Numbered from the stretch's first letter, positions 10,154-22,159 are shown. The stretch is 64,000 nt of DNA from Clavulina sp. PMI_390 (GCA_015039315.1 WIDE01000115.1:1-64000); one strand, 5' to 3'. Notes: a model not told the origin generated them from the letters alone. Numbers and translations: made by a program.

Positions 10154-12309
10154 CTACATAGTAAATATTAAAGCCTGGCGATTTAATGGTTCGAGCGGAA
10201 GACCGGCCAATTCTGCTTCTGAATCTATGTCCGTATCTTGAGTTGGGCCACCGTTTATGATATCAGGTCTACTCTCAGCCAAACTTAACGATTCAAGCTC
10301 TGATATTTCCCTTGCAACATCCCCCTAGATTAGTGAGTAGTCAAGTTTAGTTGGCATATTGGTAGTTCCGCGCTAAGGATGCTATTATGCTCACTTGAAC
10401 AACGATATTCTCCGAGTCCATCGACAGGCTGAGGGAAGCGCCTCGCACGATAGGTCCCGAGTCCACCCGGTTATATGGTAGCTCTGCACGGATGGGCCAT
10501 TTGGTAAAAATTGATTCTGCACTGCGAGGCTGTGCAGCCCTAGGGGCGTTCCTCCATAACAAGCCACGAGATCGATCGGTCTCCCCAGCGTCAGAACCAG
10601 GGTCCGAAGGCTCATCTTCAGAAGCTGTACTGGGGATGACCTCGCGCGGCCAAACCTGCTCAGACCGCCCGCGACGTACGCGGTACTGGTTGAAGTCAAG
10701 TAGACTAACTCCCCAGTCAGAGATCTTATCCGCGCTCCATTCGTATTTGTAGAGGAAAGCACAACGGGAACTCGACAAGATTGGAGGATCGAACTTCTGT
10801 AAAATGCTTAACGCCCCATGAAGAAGAGCACACTTCTTGCGGCCCCATTCAGACCACAGCACTCTCTCAGTAGAATAGTGACCCAAGAGAGTGCGAACAT
10901 GAGTAATAAAGATATAGACATGCTCGCTTTGAAGTGCTCCTCTGAATGGAGATTTATATGCCGTGACCGCAACCTGGCAGAGAGCACCGTGTCTTTCATG
11001 GAGTTTTGGATTTGTTATTGGTTGGATGTGAGTGAATGGGAATTTTTGATGATTTCGGGAGCGTAGCCAAGTCTCAGATGATTCAAACCCAGCGGTACAG
11101 GTATAGTCCATTTGGTACTGGTTCCGGGTACGAATCGCGGGGAGAGCGAACATTCTTTGAAGGCGAGGAGTTGGAATCCCTCCGCTGTCAAAATGGGTTG
11201 AATCGGAAAAATCATAAACGGCGACGCCCAGCTCGAAAAGGTCGTCTCCTGATCTTCGATCAAAATATGGATAAAGAAACGTGGTGGGGGAGATAAGGGA
11301 GATGTGAGGCGGAACCAAAGATGGAGTGCTGCGCACAATCCGGAGTCGCTACAGGGTAGTCAGGTGATGCAATAGTGGAGTTCATCAGGTAGGCAATTGG
11401 GTTGAAAATATATACTTACTCCCAGCAGTTTCGCAGTATGCCAGTTCCAGAGAAGAATCCACGATGACAACCGATCCTGATTAATGTGAAAGACTAGGAG
11501 CTCTCCCCTTGTGAACAATTGGCTGGGGTGGCCGTATAATTGTGTGGGAAGTAGGCTTATTAGCCTTAGGGCGGGTTCTCGAGCTAGGGGGTGATCTAGT
11601 TCGGGATCATGGAGTAACTTGAAGGTGATAGTGTAAGCGCGATTCGATCGGTCCCTAGAAACGATAGTGTCATGTCGATTCTCGAGTAGTGACTGGCGTT
11701 ACGGACCATACTGAGGTGACCACCAAGTCACTTTCGGGGCATAAGAAGCCTTTCCTGTGGGTGATTTGATGACTGGAAATAGCGGAAAATCCCTTCAGTT
11801 CCTCTATGGTCGGATCCTCTCTCGTTGGAAGCCGGAAGATGCTGTGAAATGGGGGGAAGAAACAGGGACCAAGTCGTTCATGGGTATAGTCTACCAGTGC
11901 AGCAATATGAGCACTGTCGGAAGGCGAGAGGACCAGCGTGGTCCACGGTTTCAAGCTCAGAAAGCTGGTATAATGAGGACTAAGTATAGCCCAAGCTTGC
12001 TCTTGAAGCAACAACCGGTTCAAGCGTGTTGAAGATGTGGTTGAGGGATCTAGGTGATGGGGATGCTCGATTAGTCCATGGATATAGAGCCAGACCTTAT
12101 AGATCAACTCAGATGTATCTTCGATGATGTGAGCCCAGGTGCGTGATACCTGCCATAAATGAACCGTTCAGCAGAAGGAAATTGGAGCACGTAATAACGA
12201 CATTTCTTACCGCTCGTAGCTTTATGATATCATAACCCTCCAGGTGAGCCAAAATCTCAGTAAGAAGAGGGTCAAGCTTCCCAGCAGTAGTGGAATTCAG
12301 CGACAGCAT
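10154..12309 (-). CDS. F-box family protein (expanded family, complete)
   Basis: Five in-phase exons: 12309-12211, 12149-11707, 11654-11420, 11348-10395 and 10324-10154, giving 633 residues. The F-box is in exon 1 (LDPLLTEILAHLEGYDIIKL). Family motifs follow in order: IYKVWLYIHG, EQAW, DPELDHPLA, LFTRGELLVF, LLWNWH, ISPTTFLYPY, VYDFSD, WGRKKCALLHG, LLDFNQYRVRR, WPIRAELPY and MDSENIVVQ. The tail ends ALIFTM. The second intron needs a weak donor (GTCCGT) to keep phase 2 as in the paralogues, the least certain junction. It is nearly identical over part of exon 2 to the partial gene at 1-407. The F-box implies an SCF adaptor role; the long C-terminal module is unclassified. Confidence 0.8.
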
Positions 12310-12766
12310 AGTGGTCACACAGGGTATTAGCCGAGTGCGAACGGTAATTGCTATATTTGAGATACTATTGGCGGCGGTTCTTTCGGTGGATGCACGATGT
12401 GCAAGTGGAAATAGGGGTGTGTAGAGTAAGCGATATTTACCTAACGTTTTCCCACCAAACATCTGGGAATTTATTACCTAATGACTAAGCAATATAGCCT
12501 AACAGAACCTTTCCGGTCGAAAATTAGGGCTATACCTCTTTGCACAGAGGCTAATATTGGTGAAAATACCCTATGTAAACCTGGAGAGAGCTATAATAAT
12601 TTTATTACGCTATATTGCCTTCATACAGCGTTGTCTATCTGAGTCGGCTCTCTAAGCACCGCTGGGGGTGTAAGGGATACTATTCGACTCTATACTATAG
12701 TAGCTTGTTGATACTTATGTACGCCGGCCCCCAGGTATATAACTACCATACTAATCACTTCTGCAT
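12310..12766. other. Intergenic, AT-rich promoter flank
   Basis: Flank upstream of the F-box gene start. It is rich in TATA and TAAT words, with no coding signal. Confidence 0.4.
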
Positions 12767-14215
12767 GCACGAGCACGACGTAGACAGGGCTGGATCTCCC
12801 CAGTCGCTCACTGTCTTGTCCGCTAAGTCTCTGCACCTTTTTACTTCCCGCACGAGCACCGATGAGACAGGGCGGGATTTTCCCCGTCGTTCACTGTCTC
12901 GTCTGCTAAGTCTCTGCACCCTCACACTTTCTGCATGAGCACCGACGAGACGAGGCGGGATCATCCCCGTCGTTCACTGTCTCGTCTGCCACCCAGAGTG
13001 ATGCCGCCCAGAGCGATGCCGCCCAGAGCGATGGTCCTACCATCCAAACCGTGCAAATGGCATCGACCACACGGAACGTGATGAAGGATTACTATTTCCG
13101 CACGAGCACCGACGAGACAAGGCCAGGTTTCCCGGGTCGTTCACTGTCTCGTCTGCTAAGTCTCTGCGCTGCTACGTCTTCTGCACGAGCACCGACGAGA
13201 CAGGGCTGGATCTCCCCAGCCGCTCACTGTCTCGTCTGCTAAGTCTCTGCACCTTTTCACTTACTGCACGAGCGCCGGCGAGACAAAGCTGGATCTCCCC
13301 GATCCCTCACTGTCTTTTCCGCCAAGCCTCTGCACATAACTAACATCTGTGATACATACAAGCGCTTCTTGTAGCCTTCAGGTACGCATACAACGTGAAT
13401 GACATCATCCGCATGTTTCACCCGTGTCTCACTTGTTCTCGGACGCATCAAGTCACACGATGAGCTTCTGATTTTCTGTACTAGATGGTACCTTCCATAC
13501 GTACCAATTATTATTATCTATCCACTTTGATGCAACAGACAAACAGTCATCCAAACCGTGCACATGGCATTGGCCACGCGGAACATGTTGCGGGATTGTT
13601 CTCTCAGCATGAGCACCCACGAGACATGCTAGATTTCCTTGACCGTTCGCTGTTTCGCGCGCTAAGTCTGTGGGCCTGTAAATTTTCTCCATGAGCACCG
13701 ACGAGACAACGCGAGATCTTCCCTGTCGTTCAATGTCTCGTCCGCTAAGCCTCTGCACCGGTACATTTTCTGCATAAGCACCGACGAAACGCGGCGGGAT
13801 TTTCCCCGTCGTTCACTGTCTTGTCTGCTAAGTCTCTGCACCGTTATATTTTCCGCATGAGCACCGGCGTGACGAGACAAGAATTTCCCTGTCGTTCACT
13901 GTCTCGTCCTCTACATCTCTACACCTTATATTCTCTGCGCGAGCGCCGACAAGACAAGGCTAGATTTCTCTGATCTCCCTAGTCGATCACTGTCTCATCC
14001 GCTTAGTCTGTGCACATAACTGACACCCGATGTACGTTGTCCAGTAGTGTAGCCTTCATACACTCGTCCAAGGTCAATGGCATCATCCGCATATCTCAGC
14101 CGTGTCTCACTGGCACTTGTTCTCGGACTCATCAAGTCCCATGATATACTCCTTATTTGTTGTACCAAATGGTACCTTCCATACGTAACAATTATTATTA
14201 TCTATCCGCATATGT
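12767..14215. repeat. 83-bp minisatellite arranged in a duplicated composite block
   Basis: A unit of about 83 bp beginning GCACGAGCACCGACGAGACA, with an internal TCGTTCACTGTCTCGTC and ending near CTAAGTCTCTGCACC, occurs about 11 times with moderate divergence: three at about 12767-13015, three at about 13101-13345 and five at about 13605-14020. A non-repeat segment (13346-13530, ending in TACCAATTATTATTATCTA) recurs at about 14010-14215. A leader starting CATCCAAACCGTGCA recurs at 13037 and 13549. So 13037-13548 and 13549-14215 are tandem copies of a leader + units + trailer block, with 3 and 5 units. A 15-bp triplication (GATGCCGCCCAGAGC) lies at about 12998-13032. No protein frame is preserved through the units. 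Confidence 0.8.
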
Positions 14216-15144
14216 GGATTATACTTTGCCCTGTGATGCTGAGGAGCTGGTGGTTACGGCCAACGTTTCTCGATACAGCTTTATGCTGGTGAGGCCTCGG
14301 TTCCGGACTGCACACCCCCCTGTCAGATAGTCTACGTGCTCTTGGTAGTTGAGAGTGCCTTCGGCCGAGGGAGGGACGGTGTTGCCGGCGACGAGGAGGT
14401 GGGCTCTTCTCACGGTCGGCTAGGCGTAAATCGTAATCCGGTTGCACGCTGAAACCACACACACACACACACACACACACCTCTAATAGGATGTTCGAGC
14501 CCTGCACCAAACAACCCCCTACTTTGACCAGGTAGCGGGGGTGGGCGCCTCGTCTCCGACTAAGACGACAATGAACCACATCATGGCTATTTCTTACTAA
14601 AAGTTGATAAAATCTTTAATTAGAGTGTGTGGGAAACACGAGCGGTCACTTGGACAGATCGAGAAATCGGTATACGGCAAAAAAGCGCTGGCAAAGAAAA
14701 TCGAGCAGATAGAGAAGCTCTTTGGGGACGCATGGATCCAGGCTATTAAATTTAACACTAACAAAGGCGCGATAAAGTGCATTTTTATGCGATGTGTCAC
14801 CGTTATCCTCGCTTTGTTATCATTGCATCATGCGTCCAAGGAGTCCCGGTTACAGTTTGGACACCCCAAATCTCCTCTATCGTAATGCTGCCTCAAGTTA
14901 TCAAGCAATAGAACCACCGCTTGAGAGACAACGTGGCATGTTGAACGCCGTGACTACCTCTGGTAATATTCACTTCTTTACGATTTAGCCTAGTTATTTT
15001 ATGTGCCAAGCCAAGTAAGTACCGCATCGAGTCAAAGTCAAGGGGTGTTCAAAGTAATAGCAGCAGAAATATAAACGATCAAGCCACGAAACAACAATGT
15101 CCGTCTTCTTCCTCCCCAACTCAACGAATGAATGAATGAACAAA
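14216..15144. other. Intergenic, with a (CA)n microsatellite
   Basis: A (CA)n run of about 12 units lies at about 14457-14480. Just after it, near 14491-14528, is the short segment also found upstream of the F-box gene at 529-566. The frame at 14604-14885 has no recognisable motif and no codon support, so no gene is called. The stretch ends at the 3' end of the CDP-diacylglycerol synthase gene. Confidence 0.45.
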
Positions 15145-17792
15145 TCACGCCAGCGCAACACCAACGCCCTCCAAGTACCGCTTCAAGTCAAAGAACAGCT
15201 CGACCTGCTCTTCCACAGTCAAACTCGACACGACAGTCTGCAGCACCGAGCCCACAGTCACATGGTGCTCCCGCACGAGCGCCGAATAGTACACATACGA
15301 AAACATGCCCATAAGGAACCTGTAGCAAATAGAGCATGAGTATTAGGCTACAATCAACGTTGAAGTGGGGACGTACTGGCAGTCCATGCGGTCAGTCATA
15401 CCGCCGTGACCGGGGATACTGTCCCCAAAGTCCTTTAGGTTGAACGCGCGCTTGAAACCCGAAGCAAAGAATCCGCCGAACGGCGCGACGAGCGAGGCAA
15501 ATGTGGCCAACACGAGGCAGTGCAGTTGGAATGGCGTATAAGGAATGGGAGGGACACCGTTATCGAGACGAAGCTAAGTACGTCATTTGAGTGTTATGTT
15601 AGTACGACGGTGATAGGCAGTCGAAATGTGTCGGCGTACCAAGGAAGAAATGAGTGTGTTCAAGGGAGCCCACAGCTCGTATGTTCTCCAGATGAAGACC
15701 GAGTTGGGTGTGCAGGTGTTATTGCTCCACGCGCTGGTGCCAAGGTCGTGCACGGGGCAGATCATGTAATTAAACTGCATGAATGCGCTTCCCCAGAGGA
15801 CAGCAAAAATCAGCGTGCAGATGAATGCTCCGACGAATCCTTCTACTGTCTTCTTGGGTGAAAGCTTGATGAGGGGCGTTTTACCAAAGGTCACACCTGA
15901 GCGAAAGTGAATATCATTGAGCATTTCGGTGCTTTATGGAATGAAAAGAGGAGGCAAAGGAATATTCGCTCACCGCAGATATAGGCCCAGATATCATTGC
16001 AGATAACGAGAGAAGCCGGGACGAAGAACCAGATCAAGCCCTCGAGGATATTGTTCACGATGAAGTGACTGCGAACAGGAAAACTCGTGAGCGAGCCATC
16101 ACAATATTAGACAAAGCTGGGTCGGAGGAATGACCGACCTTGACACGACCAGCACCAACAAGCTCATGTGCACCCAACCGAACAGACCGAACTGGTGTTT
16201 GAGGTACCGACGCTTCAGGCTGCCCACGAAGCCGACAAAGCCTATATTGAAAATAGATTAACAGCTATGCACAATAATGAAAGGGAAGTCCATGCTCACC
16301 AATTGTATAGAGCATAAAGCTGATGAAGCGGTGGTTCGTAGCGAAAGGAAGGAATTGGGCATCCGAGAACACGACGTGCTAGAACGGATCATCAATAGAT
16401 GTATCAGTAAACTCTATCTCCGGTACAAATTGGGGAAAGGCTAACCTTGAAGTAATAAATCAAGCTCTCGCCATACAAAAAGTAATTCGTGATCGCAAAG
16501 AAGTACCAGTTGAGCGTAGAGTCCCAAGCCTCGCTCGTCCTACCATCCTCCTCATCCTCGTCGTCCGTCTTGTCCGCAGAGGCCTGCTGCTTTTGGTCGC
16601 GCCGGGATGGATGTGTGAGCTTGAAGAGTGCGGTGACTTCGCGGTATGCGAGTGTCTGGCAGACGAAGACGAGGACGATGACATAGGCGTGGCCGAACAG
16701 AAGGATCGCTGTAGATAGTGATAGGATGGAACAATGTTAGATGAACCAGCGATGAAACGAAAGCATAGGTGTGAGAGCAAGTGGGTGAGGGGTGAACGTA
16801 GGGTGAAAGCGACAACTCACAGATGAAACCTCCAATCATAATGAGTGTCCAGATCGTGCGCGTAATGGCATTCTGCTTCTTCTTTGCCTTTTCAGCTTTC
16901 TTCGTCTCTTCCTCGTCAGGCTTGGGAGTTGCCACCGACTCCTTCATGACCGCACTCGTCTCACTGCGAATCCCAGCCGAGGCTCTCCTTCCTCGTCTCT
17001 CCTCAGCATCAGTATCCTCGCCATATTTGAGCTCTTTGCTCAGGGGCGGAGTGATGAGGTCCTGGCTCGCCTTTCGCTTGCGCATACTTGCGGACGGAGG
17101 CGGCTGCGGAGTCGTAGGCGTATGGGGGAGGTTGTCTGGGAGAGTGGGCTGGAAGCGGCTGCTTGGTGGAGCAGGCGAGGATGTGCGCCGGGACGACGAC
17201 GTGTTGAGCGTTGCGGGCCTGAGCGAGGGTGGAATGCCATTTGTGGGGCTGGAGGATGTTGGGGATGGTGTGGGAGGGATTGCAGAGGCTGGCTGCTGCT
17301 GTAAAAGAGTAGAGGATGTCTCTGTAGGTGCTGCTGCTGCTGCTTTGGCCGAGTCCGGAGCGGAGGCGGTGGATGACGACAATAGTGGGGGTGCTGGTGC
17401 TGAGGCTGCCGCTGCCGCCGCCGCCGCCGCTGCAGCCTTTCTAGCCTTTTTGGCACTTTTAGGCTTTTCAGGCGCTGGCACGGATCTTTGAACACAAGGT
17501 AGCAGAGAGTCGTCGCCGCGTACAGTACAGTCGAAAATAATTGGCCGACCGAAGAGAGAGAGGACCATGCGTCATACGATAATCGCGTTCAGCCAATTTT
17601 TTTTTCTTCTTCTCCAGCTAGGTTCAAAACAACTCACATGGGTGGCACAATGGGTGTTTTAGGCACCTCTATAAGCTCGCCATCATCTTCGACATCCTCG
17701 AGCTCCTCATCCAAGACGTCGTCGCCTTCTACCTCCAATGCATTGAACGAGAATCGTGCGTTGGCAGGATTCGTCGGTGCTTTGACGCTCAT
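15145..17792 (-). CDS. CDS1: Phosphatidate cytidylyltransferase (CDP-diacylglycerol synthase)
   Basis: This enzyme makes CDP-diacylglycerol from phosphatidic acid and CTP in the ER membrane, the branch point to phosphatidylinositol and the other CDP-DAG-derived phospholipids. The first exons are 17792-17638, 17485-16821, 16708-16446, 16378-16300 and 16241-16139, all in phase; further exons run to the stop at 15145. The N-terminus is acidic, then has a poly-Ala run and a long Ser/Pro-rich low-complexity segment not needed for catalysis. The core follows: [56 protein letters not shown], the family signature [12 protein letters not shown], and [17 protein letters not shown] near the C-terminus. 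Several hydrophobic membrane segments are present. The start is the first Met of an acidic exon that joins in phase across a rather long (152-nt) first intron. Confidence 0.9.
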
Positions 17793-18041
17793 GGTCCCGC
17801 TGAGCTTTGACAGATTTAAATCGAATTATTTCGCGGCGATGGGAGAGATATGCCGTGGACGGCAACGCGGGGCAAGCACGAGAGACCCCAAACTGGGCAG
17901 GCGGTGACGAACCAAGATGAATGATGATGAATGAACCTGGCACGTGAACAGCGCTCAGCTCGACCTTGGCCACAACACCCATCATCAGCAGCTCGACTCA
18001 ACTCATCTGAGAAGGTGGTTATAGTCTTTCACTAGGGGATC
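17793..18041. promoter_or_regulatory. Divergent promoter region, CDS1 / zinc-finger gene
   Basis: 249 bases separate the two divergent start codons, so both promoters must lie here. No clear TATA box is visible. Confidence 0.5.
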
Positions 18042-19252
18042 ATGTCCGAGTTTTGGGTTAGCAGAAAGAAGGTAAACTTTCCTACTGAGGCCGAATATGC
18101 AGCGAGCACTAACTCCCATTCACGCTCCCAGTACCTCTGCAAGTACTGTGACATCTTCATTGCAGACGATGCACCTTCGCGAGCGCACCATGAGAGTGGC
18201 CTCCGCCATAAAGGCAACAAAGAACGATTCGTTCGCAACCTGTACAAGTCCAGCGAGCAGAAGAAGAAGGATCTAGATGAGGAGAAACGGGAGCTGGCAA
18301 GAGTGCAGAAGGTATGTTAGCTGCATTACAGCATCTAACCCAACACGAATTTCTTATACCACATCTCTTATATCTACAGATGGCCAATGAGTCTTATGCG
18401 AGCGACGTCGCAGCTGGGATAGCAAAACCCATGACTTCTGCGTCCACCTCTGCTCCTGCCACATCCACTTCCAAAGCACCTCCACCAAAGTCAACCAGCA
18501 AGTACGCCAACTACTCCACTGCTGAATCCCTTGGCTTCTATGACGAAGAAGCAAAACGACTCGCCGATGAAAAGGCGCTCAAGCAAAATGCAGGCGTCAT
18601 CGGCGAATGGACTGTCGTCGCGCCCCCCATACCATCTCGATCCGACGCGGGGCCATCCAACGACTACGCTTCTTCGTCTTCAACACCACCTTCCGATGGT
18701 CGTCAGGCCACTGCTGAGGCTGAGACTGAGACTTCTGCGGCTCCGGCTGCCGAGGAGACCGATCCCGACGACGTTCGAGGATGGCGACTTGATGGTCCTG
18801 CCAAGAAACGGCGGAAGATCGCCGTGGCGATGGGAGACATCTACGACCCTGGCGAAATCAAAGTCAAGCGGAAGGAAGGTGAAGAGGCGCCAAAGGAGGA
18901 GGCACCTAAGGAAGAGGAGGTTCCTGTTGGGTCGCTCATGCCATCGTGGTCAGCGACCAAGTGGATGAAGCCGGGAGAGGCAACCGCTTCTGCAACATCC
19001 AAAGCCGAAGCTGAGGCAAGAGCTAAGGCCGAGGCCGAAGCAGCAGCAGCGAATGAGGCGAAGGAGGACGAGGCTGTGAAAGCAGAGCCTGAATCGACTG
19101 CTCCATCATTAGTGAAGGAGGAAAACACTGAGGACACCAAGCCAGCTCCCTCATCGACGGCCCCCGCAGAACCATCCTCTGGGGGTATGTTCCGAAAACG
19201 AAAAGCTCCTGCGGCTGGGGCTGGGTCAAGAGAAGGGAACTCGAGAAAGTAG
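18042..19252 (+). CDS. U1-type zinc-finger protein, WBP4/FBP21-like splicing factor
   Basis: Three exons, 18042-18071, 18132-18311 and 18380-19252, give 360 residues. The first intron (GTAAAC...CCAG) removes a stretch that would otherwise interrupt the zinc finger. The spliced start is MSEFWVSRKKYLCKYCDIF, followed by HHESGLRHKGNKERF. This is a matrin/U1-type C2H2 finger (CxxC...HxxxxxH) at about residues 12-40, as in U1C and WBP4 proteins that bind pre-mRNA/snRNP. A basic coiled-coil-prone segment (KKKDLDEEKRELARVQK) follows. The rest is low complexity with a KKRRK cluster, E/A-rich repeats and a basic C-terminus. I see no WW domain, so the assignment rests on the finger and N-terminus. Expected site is the nucleus/spliceosome. 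Confidence 0.75.
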
Positions 19253-19879
19253 CCATCCTTCAGTTGTTAGCAATGTTTCTTTCTCCATTAGGGATCTCTT
19301 TGACACTGTATGCTATATTGCTGACTAAATGATCCTGCGTGCGACGAGCCCCGGTAGTTGAGCCGCAATAAAAAGTTCTGCCAAGCGCAGCACTCGAGTT
19401 CCGCCCAGACATCATCCATAGTATTTTTATACCACGTATGCTGGAGAAGATTACTCCTCTGTCCCCCCGATATCTCTACGCCCTTCCTTCCTTCTCTTAG
19501 TACAAGTGTACCACATGGGATGTCAATGTTCGCGCAATCTTTGATGTGTATTGCAATTCAAATTGGCCCTGTGTGCTGGCCACGCGGGAACCGCCGGCTC
19601 GTACTACCGCCCACTTCCTTGGCATCGTCGTCCCCATCATCTGCGTAAAGTCTGCTAGCTGCTCTTGGATTTCCGCATTTCTCGAGTCAATGCTTGCTCA
19701 AGACCATAAGAAAACGTTTTCATAGCCTTTTTGGAAAGCTTGGGCCCCGCCTTCATCGTGCTTGTCCCTCCGAGCACTCTCGAGGGCATATTTCTGCACC
19801 CTCGGCCTTCATCCCCCACTTCAACCACCCCCACTGCCCTTCCTAGCTCTTATCTATCCTCTTCCAGCTCCTTAAAAAC
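19253..19879. other. Intergenic, promoter of the downstream membrane-protein gene
   Basis: About 630 bases between two plus-strand genes. Pyrimidine-rich tracts near 19800-19870 just before the next start resemble a fungal core promoter. No gene is supported. Confidence 0.4.
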
Positions 19880-22159
19880 ATGATATTCCGTACCAGTGGA
19901 TCAGATGAGAAACACGGGTCAAGCCAAGGCGTCACCACCGACCTCGGCAACCTCTTCCGCACATCCTTCCACTCCTCCTCCACCACCCACGCAGGCTCCA
20001 GCTCCTCCCACACCCATCATCGCGACAGCCAACAATCCCAACTCGACTCCGAATCCCCCTTCTCCGACACCCGCTCTGTGATCCCCGAGAACGATAACGT
20101 AACATTACTAGAAGACCAAGAACACCATCTCAGGGCCCTGCCCTACTTGCCCCCCGTATACATCCATCGGACAGCGCGCGCATGGGCACGCGCTAATGCT
20201 ATTGACTGGACGATCCAGTGGGCCATCGCGCTTTTTGCGTATTTCCTCACGTTGTTGGCATGCTGGGTGGGGAGTTGGGGCCCGCGGTGGCACCAGATCG
20301 TCCTTCTCAGCGCAACACAGCCTCTGCACACCGTGTCGAGTTCTCTGGGGCCGAATGGGATACGCCCTCCGCAGGTGTACATTGCGTATGATTATACGCT
20401 CGTGTCGACGTTTATGAATTGGGCGCCCTCAGATGTGGGCGTCACTTGGGGCCAGTACGGGCCTGTGTCGAGCGTGTTGCAGAATCAAGTGACTGCTTGC
20501 GATTTCACTTATTCGGCGGAGACGGCTATTGATATTGGCGAATGGGAGGGAGAGCTGTTCCAGTTCCAGGACTGTGCCCTGCCTTGTGAGTACTTCCTGC
20601 TCCTCTCAGACTTTTTAGCATGAGAAAAGTCAAGTATGCAACCACTAAAAAAATCTTGGTTCGAATAGCTTCAAACTCTGCAGCATATATACGACTCGAG
20701 TTCAATGATTCGATACGTGGAGCACCGCATAATGTGCCACCCCCTCCTCAACTCTTCATCGGAGTGTTTCCTTCATACCCAGCCTACACTTTCGACGACA
20801 TAGCGTACTCGATATCAGTCCCCGGTGCCTCCAAAGATGCCAATTATCGGCTATCCGCCCTTCCGAGCCCCTACGATGCTGACGCAGAGCTCATCATCCA
20901 GCCTCGTCTCACTATCGACCTCAGCGGGAACGAAGTACACAGCTACGACATTGTCAACATGAATTGGATCTCAAAAGGCGCGATGGACCCTGATGGCGAT
21001 GGCCAGGATGATGGCATGGGCGGGCACGGTGTGACGAGTCGTCCGATCGTCCAGCCTCAGACAACGTCCACTGTGACGCTCTCTGTTGCATCTGCTGTAA
21101 CAGCGTCCTCAGGATCGCCCACTCCTACGACGACTTTTTCAGGAGTGGAAACTAATATGTGGGGATGGAACTCATCGTCGTCATACGAGCCCTCGACATT
21201 GACCGGTTATATCCCTATCAGTAGTGAAACGACCAGCGGTGGCGGTATACCAGTTACTACCACTTCGACGAGTATAGCGGACGCAGCGACCTCTGTGTCG
21301 TCGTCATTGTGGACTGGGTCATCCGGACATATTCCACCTCGGGCTCCACCACCACACACTCCTACGTCTCGCCCTGGCGCTCGCATCAATGATCCTCCAC
21401 CTCCTCAGCAACCTCCACCCCAATCTCAACCTCAGCCTCAGCAGCAGCCTCCACCACAATCACAACAACCGAAACAACCACAACAACCCAAACAGCCCCA
21501 GCAGCCGAAACAGCCACAGCAACCAAAACAACCACAGCAGCAGCAACCCCAACCTCAAAAGCAGCAGCAACCGTCAAATCCACAGAAACAATCCCCAGGG
21601 AATGGTGGTGGTAATGGTGGCGGTGGTGGTGGCGGCGGCCCTCAGCAAAGAAGACGGAAAAGGATGACTGGCCTCCATGCGGTCGATACTCCTCCACTCG
21701 AACGCGATGAGTGGCTCTCATCGTCTGAAGATTCCCCTTACGAGAAGCGGTTCGTGATCAGCACCCCAAAAGGGAATGTGACTGTCCCAGGCGATCCCAA
21801 CGTTATGTACAGTGAGTCGTCTTTTTACGTTTTTCATGCTGAATGCAAAAACACTGACTAATACCGCCTTACTTTCTCCCCGCCACCAGTCTTCCTCAAG
21901 TACCAGTCCTTCGATCAAGCCGTCTCAATACAAACTCGTGAGTTTCATCCACGTTCTTGTTTTCTTGGCGGATCGCTCATGATGGTTTTTTTTGGTGACT
22001 TACGTCTTTTCTGCACGTGCAGGGCGGATAACAACGGGCGAGATCGCGATCAGCGCTCTATCGCTTCTCTCCGTCCCTGTGTTAATCGCGGGGGTGGTTG
22101 GACAGATAGGGCAGTGGTGGGCGCGCCGGCGGATGTCGAAACGACAACATCTCGACTGA
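19880..22159 (+). CDS. Two-TM protein with a Q/P/K-repeat ectodomain, function unknown
   Basis: Four in-phase exons: 19880-20585, 20669-21811, 21890-21937 and 22023-22159, 677 residues. The N-terminus (about 110 residues) is Ser/Thr-rich and probably cytosolic. One membrane span lies near residues 115-135 (WAIALFAYFLTLLACWVG). A large middle domain ends in a Ser/Thr-rich stalk and a Gln/Pro/Lys repeat (QPKQPQ units, DNA 21410-21600), then a Gly run. A second span is near the C-terminus (LSLLSVPVLIAGVVG), followed by a short RRRMSKRQ tail. So both ends should be cytosolic, with one big loop outside or in the lumen. No family is recognised. DGDGQDDG inside the loop is acidic but not a clear EF-hand. 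Confidence 0.75.
21410..21600 (+). repeat. Coding Gln/Pro/Lys repeat
   Basis: Imperfect tandem 12-nt units inside exon 2 of the two-TM protein encode repeated QQPK/QPQ words. Such tracts often vary in length between strains. Confidence 0.7.

Noticed and set aside
9879..10241. 120-residue plus-strand frame
   Set aside because: It overlaps the last exon of the F-box gene at 10154-12309 on the other strand and has no motif.
12767..14020. Possible CRISPR-like array
   Set aside because: Units are contiguous 83-bp minisatellite repeats without regular unique spacers, in a fungal genome.
17040..17495. Long Arg/Gln-rich minus-strand frame and the plus-strand Ala/Gly-rich frame 16823-17491
   Set aside because: Both are out-of-frame shadows of the low-complexity N-terminal region of the CDP-diacylglycerol synthase.
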